A stretch of DNA of 64,000 nt, from positions 1 through 64,000 of the forward strand of contig NZ_JACVEL010000009.1 of NCBI RefSeq assembly GCF_014518315.1, in the 5' to 3' direction. A program made the position numbers and the translations under genes. Under the pieces are notes generated by a model. The model saw only the letters and a list, made by a program, of their open reading frames with translations. It made no database searches and was not told where the DNA came from. The DNA is from Taishania pollutisoli (GTDB lineage: Bacteria > Bacteroidota > Bacteroidia > Flavobacteriales_D > Crocinitomicaceae). The first letter of the stretch is position 1, and every line of letters begins with the position of its first letter. Positions 56,073-64,000 of the stretch are shown piece after piece.

Positions 56073-56555
56073 ATGAATTCTTTTGAAGCGCAACTTGAGA
56101 TTATCGGTATCAATCCTTTTGTTTTTATTCCGGAGGAAACTTTGCTGCAACTTTTTCAGCAATCAGCTAAAACAAAGGGACCAATACGTGTAAAAGGAAC
56201 GGTTAATGGAAAGGAATACAGACAAACGTTAGTCAGATACAAAGGAGAGTGGCGGCTTTATATCAATCTGCAGATGCTTGCAAATTCTCCCAGGCGCATT
56301 GGTGAAAAACTAACATTAACGATTGCTTTTGATCTGGAAGAACGAATAGTTAACATGCATCCGAAATTTTTACGGGCATTGGCTGAAAATCCGGCTGCAA
56401 AACAAGCATTTGAAGCGTTAATTCCTTCCCGTAGATTCGAAATAATACGTTACATAGCGCAGTTAAAAACGGAGGGAAGTGTGGACCGAAATGTACAAAA
56501 AGCAATTCTTCATTTAGAAGGGAAAGGTCGGTTTGCCGGAAGAGATGGTGTCTGA
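56073..56555 (+). CDS. DUF1905 / YdeI-like (OmpD-associated family) protein
   Basis: 160 residues. The N-terminal half (about 5-95) matches DUF1905: FEAQLEIIGINPFVFIPEE, GPIRVKGTVNGKEYRQTLVRYKGEWRLYINLQM and GEKLTLTIAFD. The C-terminal part carries the YdeI-like helix pair HPKFLRALAENPAAKQAFEAL and SRRFEIIRYIAQLKTEGSVDRNVQKAI, which recalls the bacteriocin-protection YdeI/OmpD-associated family. Function is not established. Single gene between the rpmH terminator and a striking palindrome. Confidence 0.82.
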   Translation: MNSFEAQLEIIGINPFVFIPEETLLQLFQQSAKTKGPIRVKGTVNGKEYRQTLVRYKGEWRLYINLQMLANSPRRIGEKLTLTIAFDLEERIVNMHPKFLRALAENPAAKQAFEALIPSRRFEIIRYIAQLKTEGSVDRNVQKAILHLEGKGRFAGRDGV

Positions 56556-56576
56556 TTTCAAAACGAATTAAAAAAT

Positions 56577-56610
56577 GCCATATCGCTATATCGTGATATG
56601 GCGATATGGC
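56577..56610. repeat. 34-bp near-perfect palindrome upstream of mrp
   Basis: GCCATATCGCTATATC (56577-56592), gt, GATATGGCGATATGGC (56595-56610): 16-bp arms with one T:G mismatch. The right arm is itself a tandem GATATGGC repeat. On the minus strand it is followed by ATTTTTTAATT, but no gene runs into it on that strand. Confidence 0.8.
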
Positions 56611-56718
56611 AGAATCAGCATTCAACAAGGAACTTCTTTTTGGTATAAGCACACAAATGGAGTTTTTTCGGATTTAATCTGGTTACTTTTTACTAACTTT
56701 ACACAAGTTTTTTTAGTT

Positions 56719-57807
56719 ATGGATTTGTCGAGAGAGTATGTACTGGAGGTATTGGGTAAAATAATGGACCCTGACCTGAAAAAAGATATCGTTTCACTTA
56801 ATTTTGTTGAAGAGTTAAAAATTGATGAACAATCAATTACTGTAACTGTTTACAGTTCCAATCCAGCTTTACATGCGCGTAAACGCTTACAGGAGGCAGT
56901 TGAATTTAACCTGAAAAGAGAATTTGAAGGCATCGTAATTAATTGTACTGTTCAGGCATTACCCGCAGAAGCAAAGGAAGCACACCGGAAATTTCTTCCG
57001 GAAGTTAAAAATATCGTGGCAATTGCGTCTGGAAAAGGTGGAGTAGGAAAGTCTACAGTGACAGCCAATTTAGCAGGAGGACTTGCAAAAGCCGGGTACA
57101 GGGTAGGAATTGTCGATGCAGATATTTACGGTCCGTCCATGCCGACAATGTTTGACGTAGTCAATGATCGTCCGACGATGATTGATGTGGAAGGGAAACC
57201 GAAAATCAGCCCCGTTGTGGCATACGGAATTAAAATTTTATCCATTGGATTTTTTACCGATCAGGACAATGCGGTTGTTTGGAGAGGACCGATGGCAGCA
57301 AAAGCATTGACTCAAATGTTTACTGATGCTGAATGGGGAAAGCTGGATTATTTATTGATTGATTTACCTCCGGGAACAGGAGATATTCACTTGTCACTTG
57401 TACAAACGGTTCCGTTGGATGGAGCAGTTATTGTTTCCACTCCCCAGGAAGTTGCACTAGCTGATGCGCGTAAGGGAATTAATATGTTTAAGCTGGATAC
57501 AATCAATGTTCCGGTCATCGGAGTTGTGGAAAACATGGCGTGGTTTACACCTGCTGAATTGCCTGATAATAAATATTTTATCTTTGGTCGCGACGGTGCA
57601 AAGAACCTGGCACAGGGAATGGGAGTACCGTTGTTGGGACAAATTCCATTGGTACAAAGTGTGCGGGAAGCAGGTGATGTAGGAAAGCCTGCTGTGTTCC
57701 AGGATAATACTCCTACGAGCACTGCATTTGAAGAATTAGTTCGTATATTTGTGCAAGAGGTTGAAGTGGCGAAAGCGCAAAAATCTCTAAAAAAACAACA
57801 CGTATGA
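56719..57807 (+). CDS. mrp: Mrp/ApbC-type Fe-S cluster carrier P-loop ATPase
   Basis: 362 residues from ATG 56719; the frame opens 48 codons earlier over the palindrome, but that part is unlike the family. An N-terminal Fe-S-assembly (DUF59/MIP18) domain (about 1-95, EYVLEVLGKIMDPDLKKDIVSL) precedes the deviant Walker A ASGKGGVGKST (near 108). IVDADIYGPSMPTMF, LIDLPPGTGDIHLSL and a MinD-like fold follow. The usual CxxC near the C-terminus is absent: the equivalent stretch reads ENMAWFTPAELPDNKYFIFG. It overlaps nfu by 4 nt, supporting an Fe-S role with that partner. Confidence 0.92.
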   Translation: MDLSREYVLEVLGKIMDPDLKKDIVSLNFVEELKIDEQSITVTVYSSNPALHARKRLQEAVEFNLKREFEGIVINCTVQALPAEAKEAHRKFLPEVKNIVAIASGKGGVGKSTVTANLAGGLAKAGYRVGIVDADIYGPSMPTMFDVVNDRPTMIDVEGKPKISPVVAYGIKILSIGFFTDQDNAVVWRGPMAAKALTQMFTDAEWGKLDYLLIDLPPGTGDIHLSLVQTVPLDGAVIVSTPQEVALADARKGINMFKLDTINVPVIGVVENMAWFTPAELPDNKYFIFGRDGAKNLAQGMGVPLLGQIPLVQSVREAGDVGKPAVFQDNTPTSTAFEELVRIFVQEVEVAKAQKSLKKQHV

Positions 57808-58070
57808 TTTTAAATAAAGAAGAATTAGCGGTAAAGATTAACGAAGCGTTGGAACAATTACGCCCTTACCTGAATGAAGATGGTGGAGATATGGAACTTG
57901 TCGGAATTACCGATGAAGGTGTTGCACAGGTTAAATTACTCGGTGCGTGTAGCGGGTGTTCGATGTCTGCGATGACACTAAAGGCGGGATTGGAAGCACA
58001 AGTAAAAAAAGTTGTTCCTGAGATCGTTGCGGTGGAAGCAATAAATATGGAAGAGTTTATTCAGGAGTAA
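57804..58070 (+). CDS. NifU C-terminal-domain Fe-S scaffold/carrier
   Basis: 88 residues. Single NifU-C domain: ALEQLRPYLNEDGGDMELVGI, then LLGACSGCSMSAMTLKAGLEAQVKKVVPEI with the CxxC that binds a bridging 4Fe-4S cluster in a dimer. Nfu-type proteins deliver clusters to apoproteins. Its start overlaps mrp by 4 nt, so carrier and ATPase are made together; this is the only gene of the pair that keeps a CxxC. Followed by a convergent DUF779 gene. Confidence 0.94.
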   Translation: MILNKEELAVKINEALEQLRPYLNEDGGDMELVGITDEGVAQVKLLGACSGCSMSAMTLKAGLEAQVKKVVPEIVAVEAINMEEFIQE

Positions 58071-58084
58071 TTTGCTATAATTTA

Positions 58085-58459
58085 TTAATCCATTAATTTA
58101 ACAGGAGATAAATCCATTAATTCATTTTCCGTAAAAAGCCGGTAGTGAATTTTAAATGTTTTCCCCAGCGGTGTTTCCAATGAGAAGCCACCCGGACCGA
58201 ACCCATCGAGTACGTCCAGTGTAAAATGGCTGAATTTCCAATATTCAAACAGATCGCGGTCAATCCAGAATTCAGCCCCCTCAATTGTTCCGATCATTAC
58301 ATCATTCATCCGCGGAAAGAATCCTCCTTTTTCAAAACATTGTGGTTGTGTGCCTTCACAACATCCTCCAGCCTGATAAAACATCAACTCTCCATGAACG
58401 GATTTTAATTCCCGTATGAGTGCGATCGCTTGTTCTGTTGCATCTAATCGATTTGTCAT
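58085..58459 (-). CDS. DUF779 protein linked to aldehyde dehydrogenase
   Basis: 124 residues. The cysteine-rich block YQAGGCCEGTQPQCF (near 30-45) and MIGTIEGAEFWIDRDLFEYWKFSHFTLDVLDGFGPGGFSLE are the DUF779 pattern. The family is often encoded next to ExaC/AldA-type acetaldehyde dehydrogenases, as here (78 nt downstream, same strand), and its role is unknown; it may help assemble or protect the dehydrogenase. A partial hairpin between the two genes may reduce its expression relative to the enzyme. Confidence 0.9.
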   Translation of the reverse strand: MTNRLDATEQAIALIRELKSVHGELMFYQAGGCCEGTQPQCFEKGGFFPRMNDVMIGTIEGAEFWIDRDLFEYWKFSHFTLDVLDGFGPGGFSLETPLGKTFKIHYRLFTENELMDLSPVKLMD

Positions 58460-58480
58460 GTTTGATTGAATAAAAGAAAC

Positions 58481-58508
58481 GAAAGCAATCCGTTAACAGA
58501 TTGCCTTC
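58481..58508 (-). promoter_or_regulatory. Intercistronic hairpin between aldehyde dehydrogenase and DUF779 genes
   Basis: GAAAGCAATC (58481-58490) and GATTGCCTTC (58499-58508) form a 10-bp stem with one G-U pair around an 8-nt loop. On the minus strand it is followed by a broken T-run, so partial termination or mRNA processing is plausible. Confidence 0.5.
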
Positions 58509-58537
58509 GCCCTGTTTGTTTAACTACTCTCTTCTTT

Positions 58538-60052
58538 TTAGAAGAAACCTAACTTTTGTTTGCTGTAAGAGATAAGCATGTTTTTCGTTTGACGGTAATG
58601 ACCCAACATCATTTTGTGATTTTCGCGTCCGATTCCGGATTGCTTATACCCTCCGAAAGGAGCCCCCGCAGGATATGCGTGGTATTGATTTACCCAAACC
58701 CTTCCTGCTTTGATTGCTCTCGGAACCTGGTATAATTCATGTGCATCGCGTGTCCATACTCCTGCACCCAACCCGTATAATGTATCGTTTGCAATTGCAA
58801 TGGCCTCTTCTGTCGTTTTGAACGTCGTAACGGCTACAACAGGACCGAAAATCTCTTCCTGGAAGATACGCATTTTGTTGTGTCCCTTGAAGATGGTCGG
58901 TTGGATGTAATACCCGTTCTCAAGTTCTCCTCCCAGGTGATTGACTTCTCCTCCCGTTAACAATTCCGCACCCTCTTCTTTTCCCAGCTGTAAATAAGAC
59001 TTGATTTTTTCTTGTTGGATTTTTGAAGCCTGAGCTCCCATCATGACCGTTGGATCAAGCGGGTTACCTACTTTGATCGCTTTGGTGCGTTCAATCACTT
59101 TTGCAAGAAATGTATCGGCAATTGATTCATGAACCAGAATTCGTGAAGGACAGGTACAGATTTCTCCCTGATTCAATGCAAACAGTACAGCTCCTTCAAT
59201 TGCTTTGTCCAGGTAATCATCATCGTGATCCATTACAGAAGGGAAGAAGATGTTCGGTGATTTTCCTCCCAATTCCAATGTGACAGGAATAATGTTCTCC
59301 GTTGCGTACTGCATTACCAGCCGTCCGGTTGCCGTTGATCCGGTGAAGGCCGCTTTCGCTACTTTGGGATTGGTAACCAACGCTCTTCCCAATTCAGCTC
59401 CGAAACCGTTTACAATGTTGATGACGCCTGCAGGAATAAGATCTTCGATTAATTCCATCAATACCATAATAGATGTAGGGGTGCTTTCCGCAGGTTTCAG
59501 GACAACAGTGTTTCCGGCAGCCAGGGCAGGAGCCAACTTCCAAACAGCCATCAGGATCGGAAAATTCCATGGAATGATTTGCGCAACGACTCCGATGGGT
59601 TCATGCACAATCAGAGAAACAGTGTTTTCATCCAATTCCGTATGTGATCCTTCTTCTGCGCGGATGACACCTGCAAAATAGCGAAAGTGGTCAATGGCTA
59701 ACGGTAAATCAGCATTGAGTGTTTCCCGAACCGCTTTCCCGTTGTCAATTGTTTCTACGGCAGCCAGGTACTCGAGGTTTGCTTCCAACCGGTCGGCAAT
59801 TTTGTTCAGGATAATACTTCGTTCTGTTGCGGAAGTTTTACTCCACGTTTCAAATGCCTTTTCAGCAGCATTTACAGCCAATTCAAGGTCCCCTTTGGAA
59901 GAATGTGCCACTTTTGTAAATACGTTCCCGTCAATGGGGGAGATGTTGTCAAAATACGTTCCGTTTACAGGTTGTGTCCATTTACCGTTGATGTAATTAT
60001 CATAGACAGGTTTAAAGGATGGACGAGCAATTAAATTTTCATGTGAACTCAT
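58538..60052 (-). CDS. NAD-dependent aldehyde dehydrogenase (ExaC/AldB-like)
   Basis: 504 residues. [12 protein letters not shown] (NAD site), [14 protein letters not shown] (catalytic Glu) and the nucleophile region [14 protein letters not shown] with the active Cys near 301. The GEICTCPSR form and the C-terminal [12 protein letters not shown] are typical of the ExaC/AldB/AdhA acetaldehyde dehydrogenase group. It should oxidise acetaldehyde or other short aldehydes. First gene of an operon with DUF779, divergent from an AraC regulator. Confidence 0.95.
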   Translation of the reverse strand: MSSHENLIARPSFKPVYDNYINGKWTQPVNGTYFDNISPIDGNVFTKVAHSSKGDLELAVNAAEKAFETWSKTSATERSIILNKIADRLEANLEYLAAVETIDNGKAVRETLNADLPLAIDHFRYFAGVIRAEEGSHTELDENTVSLIVHEPIGVVAQIIPWNFPILMAVWKLAPALAAGNTVVLKPAESTPTSIMVLMELIEDLIPAGVINIVNGFGAELGRALVTNPKVAKAAFTGSTATGRLVMQYATENIIPVTLELGGKSPNIFFPSVMDHDDDYLDKAIEGAVLFALNQGEICTCPSRILVHESIADTFLAKVIERTKAIKVGNPLDPTVMMGAQASKIQQEKIKSYLQLGKEEGAELLTGGEVNHLGGELENGYYIQPTIFKGHNKMRIFQEEIFGPVVAVTTFKTTEEAIAIANDTLYGLGAGVWTRDAHELYQVPRAIKAGRVWVNQYHAYPAGAPFGGYKQSGIGRENHKMMLGHYRQTKNMLISYSKQKLGFF

Positions 60053-60159
60053 AATTTTTCGCTTTTAAATTTACTGACTGCAAATTATTTATTATCTTGG
60101 AAGGGAAATAGAAACATCTTATCAATAAATGTCACTATAGTATCAATGTGTGTGGAGGT

Positions 60160-61083
60160 ATGAATAGATTGGTCAGTCGGATATACGATAATTCAAAACT
60201 GGAAACGCTGGTAGAGAATAAGCAAACCTTTGGTACAAATGAGGTGGAGTTACACTTGTACGAAACACAGACCAAGGCGTTTGATTTCGATTTGAAGTTT
60301 GACGATGTTTCGCTGATAACCATGATTGAAGGAAAAAAGATTATGCATTTCGGTGAAGATCATTCCTTTGATTTCTTTCCGGAAGAGTCCCTTATTTTGG
60401 AAAAGGGAGAACGAATGCACATTGATTTTCCCGAAGCGCAGCAAGACAATCCCACACGTTGTATGGCACTGATCTTATCTCCGGATGAGATTAATGAAAC
60501 ACTGCTGTTGTTGAATGAGAAAACTCCCCGGATTGATAAATCGGAATGGAAACTGGAAGGATCTGTTCAAAAGTTTGAAAATGACTCGTTTTTACAATCA
60601 AATCTTGAGCGATTGATTGCCTTAGCCTCTTCGAACCCGGAATACAAAAGTACATTAAGTAAATTGGCAACCAGAGAGTTGATTGTTTGCCTTTTGCAAA
60701 CCAAGGCGCGAAATATCCTGTTGAGCAATACGGATCAGGTCCCTTCCAATAACCAGTTGGCGGGAGTTGTCAGCTACATCCGCAATAACCTTACAAAGGT
60801 ATTTACAATTGAAGAGCTGGCAGGAAAAGCATTTATGAGTAAAGCATCTTTTTTCCGTCATTTTAAACAAGAATTGGGAATTACTCCTTACGAGTTTATT
60901 ATCTCTGAAAAGATGAAGTACGCAAAGAAATTGCTGACGAAAGGAAACTATTCCATTACAGATGTCTCTTCCATGTTGTCGTTTGGTTCTACCAGTTATT
61001 TTGTTCGTCATTTTCGCAGTTTTACAGGAATGACACCATTGAAATATAAACAACAATTTATTTCCGGGAAGGGAAGGTCTTAA
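60160..61083 (+). CDS. AraC-family transcriptional regulator
   Basis: 307 residues from ATG 60160; a GTG four codons earlier is possible. An N-terminal cupin-like sensor (about 1-160, including MHFGEDHSFDFFPEESLILEKGERMH) precedes two C-terminal helix-turn-helix units (about 205-302): VFTIEELAGKAFMSKASFFRHFKQELGITPYEFI and ITDVSSMLSFGSTSYFVRHFRSFTGMTPLKYK. It is divergent from the aldehyde dehydrogenase operon by about 107 bp and is likely its aldehyde- or alcohol-responsive regulator; the effector is inferred from context. Confidence 0.92.
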   Translation: MNRLVSRIYDNSKLETLVENKQTFGTNEVELHLYETQTKAFDFDLKFDDVSLITMIEGKKIMHFGEDHSFDFFPEESLILEKGERMHIDFPEAQQDNPTRCMALILSPDEINETLLLLNEKTPRIDKSEWKLEGSVQKFENDSFLQSNLERLIALASSNPEYKSTLSKLATRELIVCLLQTKARNILLSNTDQVPSNNQLAGVVSYIRNNLTKVFTIEELAGKAFMSKASFFRHFKQELGITPYEFIISEKMKYAKKLLTKGNYSITDVSSMLSFGSTSYFVRHFRSFTGMTPLKYKQQFISGKGRS

Positions 61084-61236
61084 TCTGCTGTCTTTCCGGT
61101 AGCTTTTCAAGTTTGCCGTTAATTTCGTCAATTCTCAATTTGGGAATCCAAGGATAAATTTTATCTTTGTTAGAGGTTTTTGATGCAATTCATTGAAAAC
61201 CAAAAGGAATAAGTTTGATTCAATCCTGCTCAACTA

Positions 61237-62772
61237 ATGAAACCGTCAATAGAATTATACAAGTTGATCAAATCGCTGACCAAGTCGGAAAAGCGTTTTT
61301 TCAAACTGTCATCTGCACTCCAGTCAGGGGATAAGAACTATGTTAAGATTTTTGATTTCATCGATGCTCAGAAAGAATACGATGAGGAAGCGTTGAAAGA
61401 AGCGTTCAGGAATGAGACCTTCATCCGGCACCTTTCCTCTGAGAAAAATCACTTGTACAAACTTATTTTAAAAAGTCTACGCTCTTATTACAGTGAAGAG
61501 TCATCAAGCAGCATTTTAAAACAGGAAATCAAAAACATTGAGATTCTATACAACAAAGCCTTGTACCGGGAATGTGAAAAATTTATTGTGCGGGCGAAGA
61601 AAATTGCTCAGGATACGGAAAAATTTTATTATTGGAATGAAATTATTTCCTGGGAAAAAAAATTAAAAGAGGAAGGAGTACAGGAAGGAATCGATGATGA
61701 AGGTTTGGCTACCCTGATCAAGGAAGAAGAAGAAGTGATTGATAAGCTTCGAAACCTGGCGGAATACCAGGTAATTTATTCCAAGATCAATCATATTTTC
61801 AGATCCGGAGGATTTATCCGAAGTGAAAAAGAAGAACAGGAAGTTGCGGAAATTGCAAATTATCACTTGATAAAAGGAAAAAATACAGCGATTTCAACAC
61901 GTGCATCTTCCATGTGTTATTACATCAAAGGATTGTGTGCTGCTACAAACAGAAATTTTAGTGACAGTTACTTGTTTTTTAACAAGACACGGGAAATTCT
62001 GGATAAGAATCCCATTGTCAAAACAGACTTGAGTACCAGGTATGTTCAGACAATTACCCATCTTTTGCGCTGCTACATCGATGGAAAGCAATTCGATCAG
62101 GCGAAACAATTGATTCATGAGCTGAGAGGTTTAAGTGGTACCAAAGGATTTAATACCATCAATACTGAAATCCGGATTTTATCCAATGCCTATTTAATGG
62201 AATTGCTGCTTTTACAGCGACAGGGAAAATTCCAGGAGTCTGTGGAGCTGATTCCTAAAATTGATGATTTTATTGCCGAATATGAAGAAGTACTGAGTAA
62301 AGAACAGTGTATTTTGTTTATTTACTATAAATCAGTCAGCTACTTTGCCATCGGCGAATATAAGAAAACACTTACATTTATCAATGAAGTGCTAAATGAC
62401 AATGAGCAAAATATCCGACAGGATATCTATAGCTTCGCGCGTATTTTTAACCTGGTGCTTCATTTTGAATTGGGGAACTATGATTTTACAGAATATGTGA
62501 TTAAATCAGTCAATCGTTATTTATCCAAGCACGGAAGAGATTATGCGACAGAAACACTATTGATCCGTAATATCCGGAAACTGTCAAAAAATATTCTTCC
62601 GGAAGAACAGCAGCAGATTTTCAGAAATTTACAGGAAGAATTATCAGAAGCATTTAAAGATCACCACGAACAGGTCATTTTGGAGTATTTCAACCTGACT
62701 GCCTGGGTAGAATCAAAATTAAACAAACGTTCATACACAGAAGAAGTTGTCCGGTTGTTAAAAACGGATTGA
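61237..62772 (+). CDS. Large helical-repeat protein of unknown function
   Basis: 511 residues with no signal peptide or membrane segment, so predicted cytoplasmic. It is strongly alpha-helical and Lys/Glu-rich. MKPSIELYKLIKSLTKSEKRFFKLSSALQ and YVKIFDFIDAQKEYDEEALKE begin the protein; the middle and C-terminal parts look like TPR-type helix pairs (FDQAKQLIHELRGLSG, SVSYFAIGEYKKTLTFINEVL, FARIFNLVLHFELGNYDFTEYVI). I recall similar hypothetical proteins in Flavobacteriales but know no function. It ends 15 nt inside the 3' end of the convergent porin gene. Confidence 0.7.
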   Translation: MKPSIELYKLIKSLTKSEKRFFKLSSALQSGDKNYVKIFDFIDAQKEYDEEALKEAFRNETFIRHLSSEKNHLYKLILKSLRSYYSEESSSSILKQEIKNIEILYNKALYRECEKFIVRAKKIAQDTEKFYYWNEIISWEKKLKEEGVQEGIDDEGLATLIKEEEEVIDKLRNLAEYQVIYSKINHIFRSGGFIRSEKEEQEVAEIANYHLIKGKNTAISTRASSMCYYIKGLCAATNRNFSDSYLFFNKTREILDKNPIVKTDLSTRYVQTITHLLRCYIDGKQFDQAKQLIHELRGLSGTKGFNTINTEIRILSNAYLMELLLLQRQGKFQESVELIPKIDDFIAEYEEVLSKEQCILFIYYKSVSYFAIGEYKKTLTFINEVLNDNEQNIRQDIYSFARIFNLVLHFELGNYDFTEYVIKSVNRYLSKHGRDYATETLLIRNIRKLSKNILPEEQQQIFRNLQEELSEAFKDHHEQVILEYFNLTAWVESKLNKRSYTEEVVRLLKTD

Positions 62773-64000
62773 TGCACTTATAATAACCGAGTTATTGGAT
62801 AAACGGGTGTTGGCAACATTGCTTCCAAGGAATGAATAGTACGTTCGCTGCATGTTTCTGTTCACATAAGCCACATCAATACTGAATCTGCCAATTTTAT
62901 ATCCCAATCCGCCACTGTATGAAATGTCCGGTTTAGGGTCTATATTTTCAGATTTTTTGTAAGCGTTGCCATAGAGTGCAAAGCCTGCCCGCAGGAAAAA
63001 TTTCTGCTGAATGTTAAATTCTGCACCCAATCTGTAATTCAATGCATTCGTCAGTCGCGCTTTTGCATCGGCATTTTCAATATCGAAATCATACGGTTCG
63101 TATGTCACATCAGTTGTCGATCTCAACCTTCCCATGTTGTATCCGGTATACTCAACATCTCCGCTGATTACTGCATTCATGCCGATTACATAGGAAGCAG
63201 ATACAACAGCCCGCAAAGGAGTAATCATTCTGTATTTGTATTGAGCTTCGGGGACGAGTTGTTCCGGAACAGAATAATTTCCTTCTTTGAATCGCCCTGT
63301 CATCGTAGCAGTCCACTTATCTTCCATCCCGATATAGGTTGGAGTGTGGAAGGAAGCACCGATTCGGAAACCGTCTGTAATCAAATAAATGGCTCCCAAT
63401 TTCAGATTGACTCCTGTACCTTTTGTTCGCAATGTATACTCATAATCGAAGCCGTTAAAGTCAGGGTCGGTAACTGTTAAGTCTTCCGAATGGACGTATG
63501 ATTCTGTATAATTATAGGTTCGTATGTTCAGTGCGAAACCATAATACAGCCTGTTCATTCTGTTTCGGGAATAAGAAAGAAAAAATTCGTTGATTCCTCC
63601 CCGTGTTGCAATTTCCCGTTTCATTTTCATGTCGCCTGCATTAAGATATGAGGTGTATGAATTACTGATCGAATCATAATCAATGGTATATGATTCATAG
63701 GCCAACGAAGTAGAGAAAGGGAAGAATTGACTGAGTTCTTCCGGGTAATAACCATTTGCCTGCCCGATAAAATTATCGAGAAGGGAAGGGAATTGCACAC
63801 CTTCAATGACTGTTCGTTGGTTGTAATGTGCTACTCTGTTCATCCCGAATGCAAACTGCGAATACATATCTCCTTTGTTACGGGAAGACAAGTCTTTTGT
63901 TAATACGACTCCAAACGAGGGAACCGAAAAACTTGTTTTAACGGTTTTAGTATCCGTCCCCATAAAGGATGCGTTGGTACTGTTAATCGTTGGGCTTAGA
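62758..64000 (-). CDS. FadL/OmpP1-type outer-membrane transporter, C-terminal part
   Basis: The reading frame is open from the right edge to the stop at 62758 (about 413 codons visible), continuing upstream of the ATG at 63963 as ...LSPTINSTNASFMGTD, so the N-terminus is outside. Barrel strands, GIYLITDGFRIGASFHTPTYIGM-type core (here GAIYLITDGFRIGASFHTPTYI), LNYRLGAEFNIQQKFFLRAGFALYG and a terminal aromatic strand (NSVIISASIRF) fit the OmpP1/FadL/TodX family of hydrophobic-compound transporters. The N-terminal plug cannot be checked. It overlaps the convergent helical-repeat gene by 15 nt. Confidence 0.78.
   Translation of the reverse strand, partial: LSPTINSTNASFMGTDTKTVKTSFSVPSFGVVLTKDLSSRNKGDMYSQFAFGMNRVAHYNQRTVIEGVQFPSLLDNFIGQANGYYPEELSQFFPFSTSLAYESYTIDYDSISNSYTSYLNAGDMKMKREIATRGGINEFFLSYSRNRMNRLYYGFALNIRTYNYTESYVHSEDLTVTDPDFNGFDYEYTLRTKGTGVNLKLGAIYLITDGFRIGASFHTPTYIGMEDKWTATMTGRFKEGNYSVPEQLVPEAQYKYRMITPLRAVVSASYVIGMNAVISGDVEYTGYNMGRLRSTTDVTYEPYDFDIENADAKARLTNALNYRLGAEFNIQQKFFLRAGFALYGNAYKKSENIDPKPDISYSGGLGYKIGRFSIDVAYVNRNMQRTYYSFLGSNVANTRLSNNSVIISASIRF

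Noticed and set aside
56575-56718. 48-codon N-terminal extension of Mrp
   Set aside because: It reads through the palindrome, is unlike any Mrp, and family proteins begin at the MDLSREYV methionine.
60153-60162. GGAGG just before the AraC-type start as a Shine-Dalgarno site
   Set aside because: It is only about one base from the ATG, too close to position the ribosome, and Bacteroidota rarely use such sites.

Overview
The window looks like a chromosomal core region of a Bacteroidota bacterium, most likely order Flavobacteriales. The class-level evidence is direct: a PorP/SprF-type type IX secretion (T9SS) protein, secreted proteins with T9SS C-terminal sorting domains, a Rho factor with a long disordered insert, start codons mostly without Shine-Dalgarno sequences, and repeated promoters of the Bacteroidota form TTG-N18..23-TAnnTTTG. 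A Fluviicola/Crocinitomicaceae-like placement is only an impression from gene content.

Layout. 1-10 kb: edge of a PorP/SprF gene, acyl-CoA ligase, M42 peptidase, cell-wall glucosaminidase with LysM, citrate synthase, then a leftward block of MazG-like protein, dtd, rsgA and tsaD. 10-22 kb: tamB (divergent from tsaD), group II truncated haemoglobin, an OmpA protein, purM, ligA, and rho with a DUF4199 protein. 22-28 kb: DUF721-recF, pirin-YceI, a strong candidate structured RNA, then an ECF sigma factor, a membrane protein with a GldM-like C-terminal domain and a PorG-like barrel. 28-36 kb: pyrD, HMG-CoA-lyase-type enzyme with two lipoproteins, DUF58 protein, lgt, and a large T9SS type B surface protein. 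36-43 kb: TolC/adaptor/RND efflux operon and a membrane-anchored methyltransferase. 43-53 kb: pyruvate dehydrogenase E2 and E1-alpha, TonB-dependent-type barrel, lptB with a DUF5686 barrel, tatC. 53-64 kb: pdxJ, duplicated-LamG T9SS protein, rpmH, YdeI-like protein, mrp-nfu, an aldehyde dehydrogenase-DUF779 operon with a divergent AraC regulator, an unknown helical-repeat protein and the edge of a FadL-type porin.

Functional themes: envelope building and protein export (lgt, lptB, tatC, tamB, PorP, PorG-like, TolC/RND), central carbon metabolism (gltA, pdhA/pdhC, HMG-CoA-lyase-type enzyme, aldehyde dehydrogenase), information processing (ligA, recF, rho, rsgA, tsaD, dtd, rpmH) and Fe-S assembly (mrp, nfu). 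I found no prophage, insertion sequence, CRISPR array, tRNA, rRNA or recognisable defence or biosynthetic island.

The least explained items are the structured RNA at about 25.78-26.01 kb upstream of the ECF sigma gene; the sigma / GldM-like / PorG-like cluster; several promoters lying so close to start codons that leaderless mRNAs are predicted; and a 34-bp palindrome upstream of mrp.
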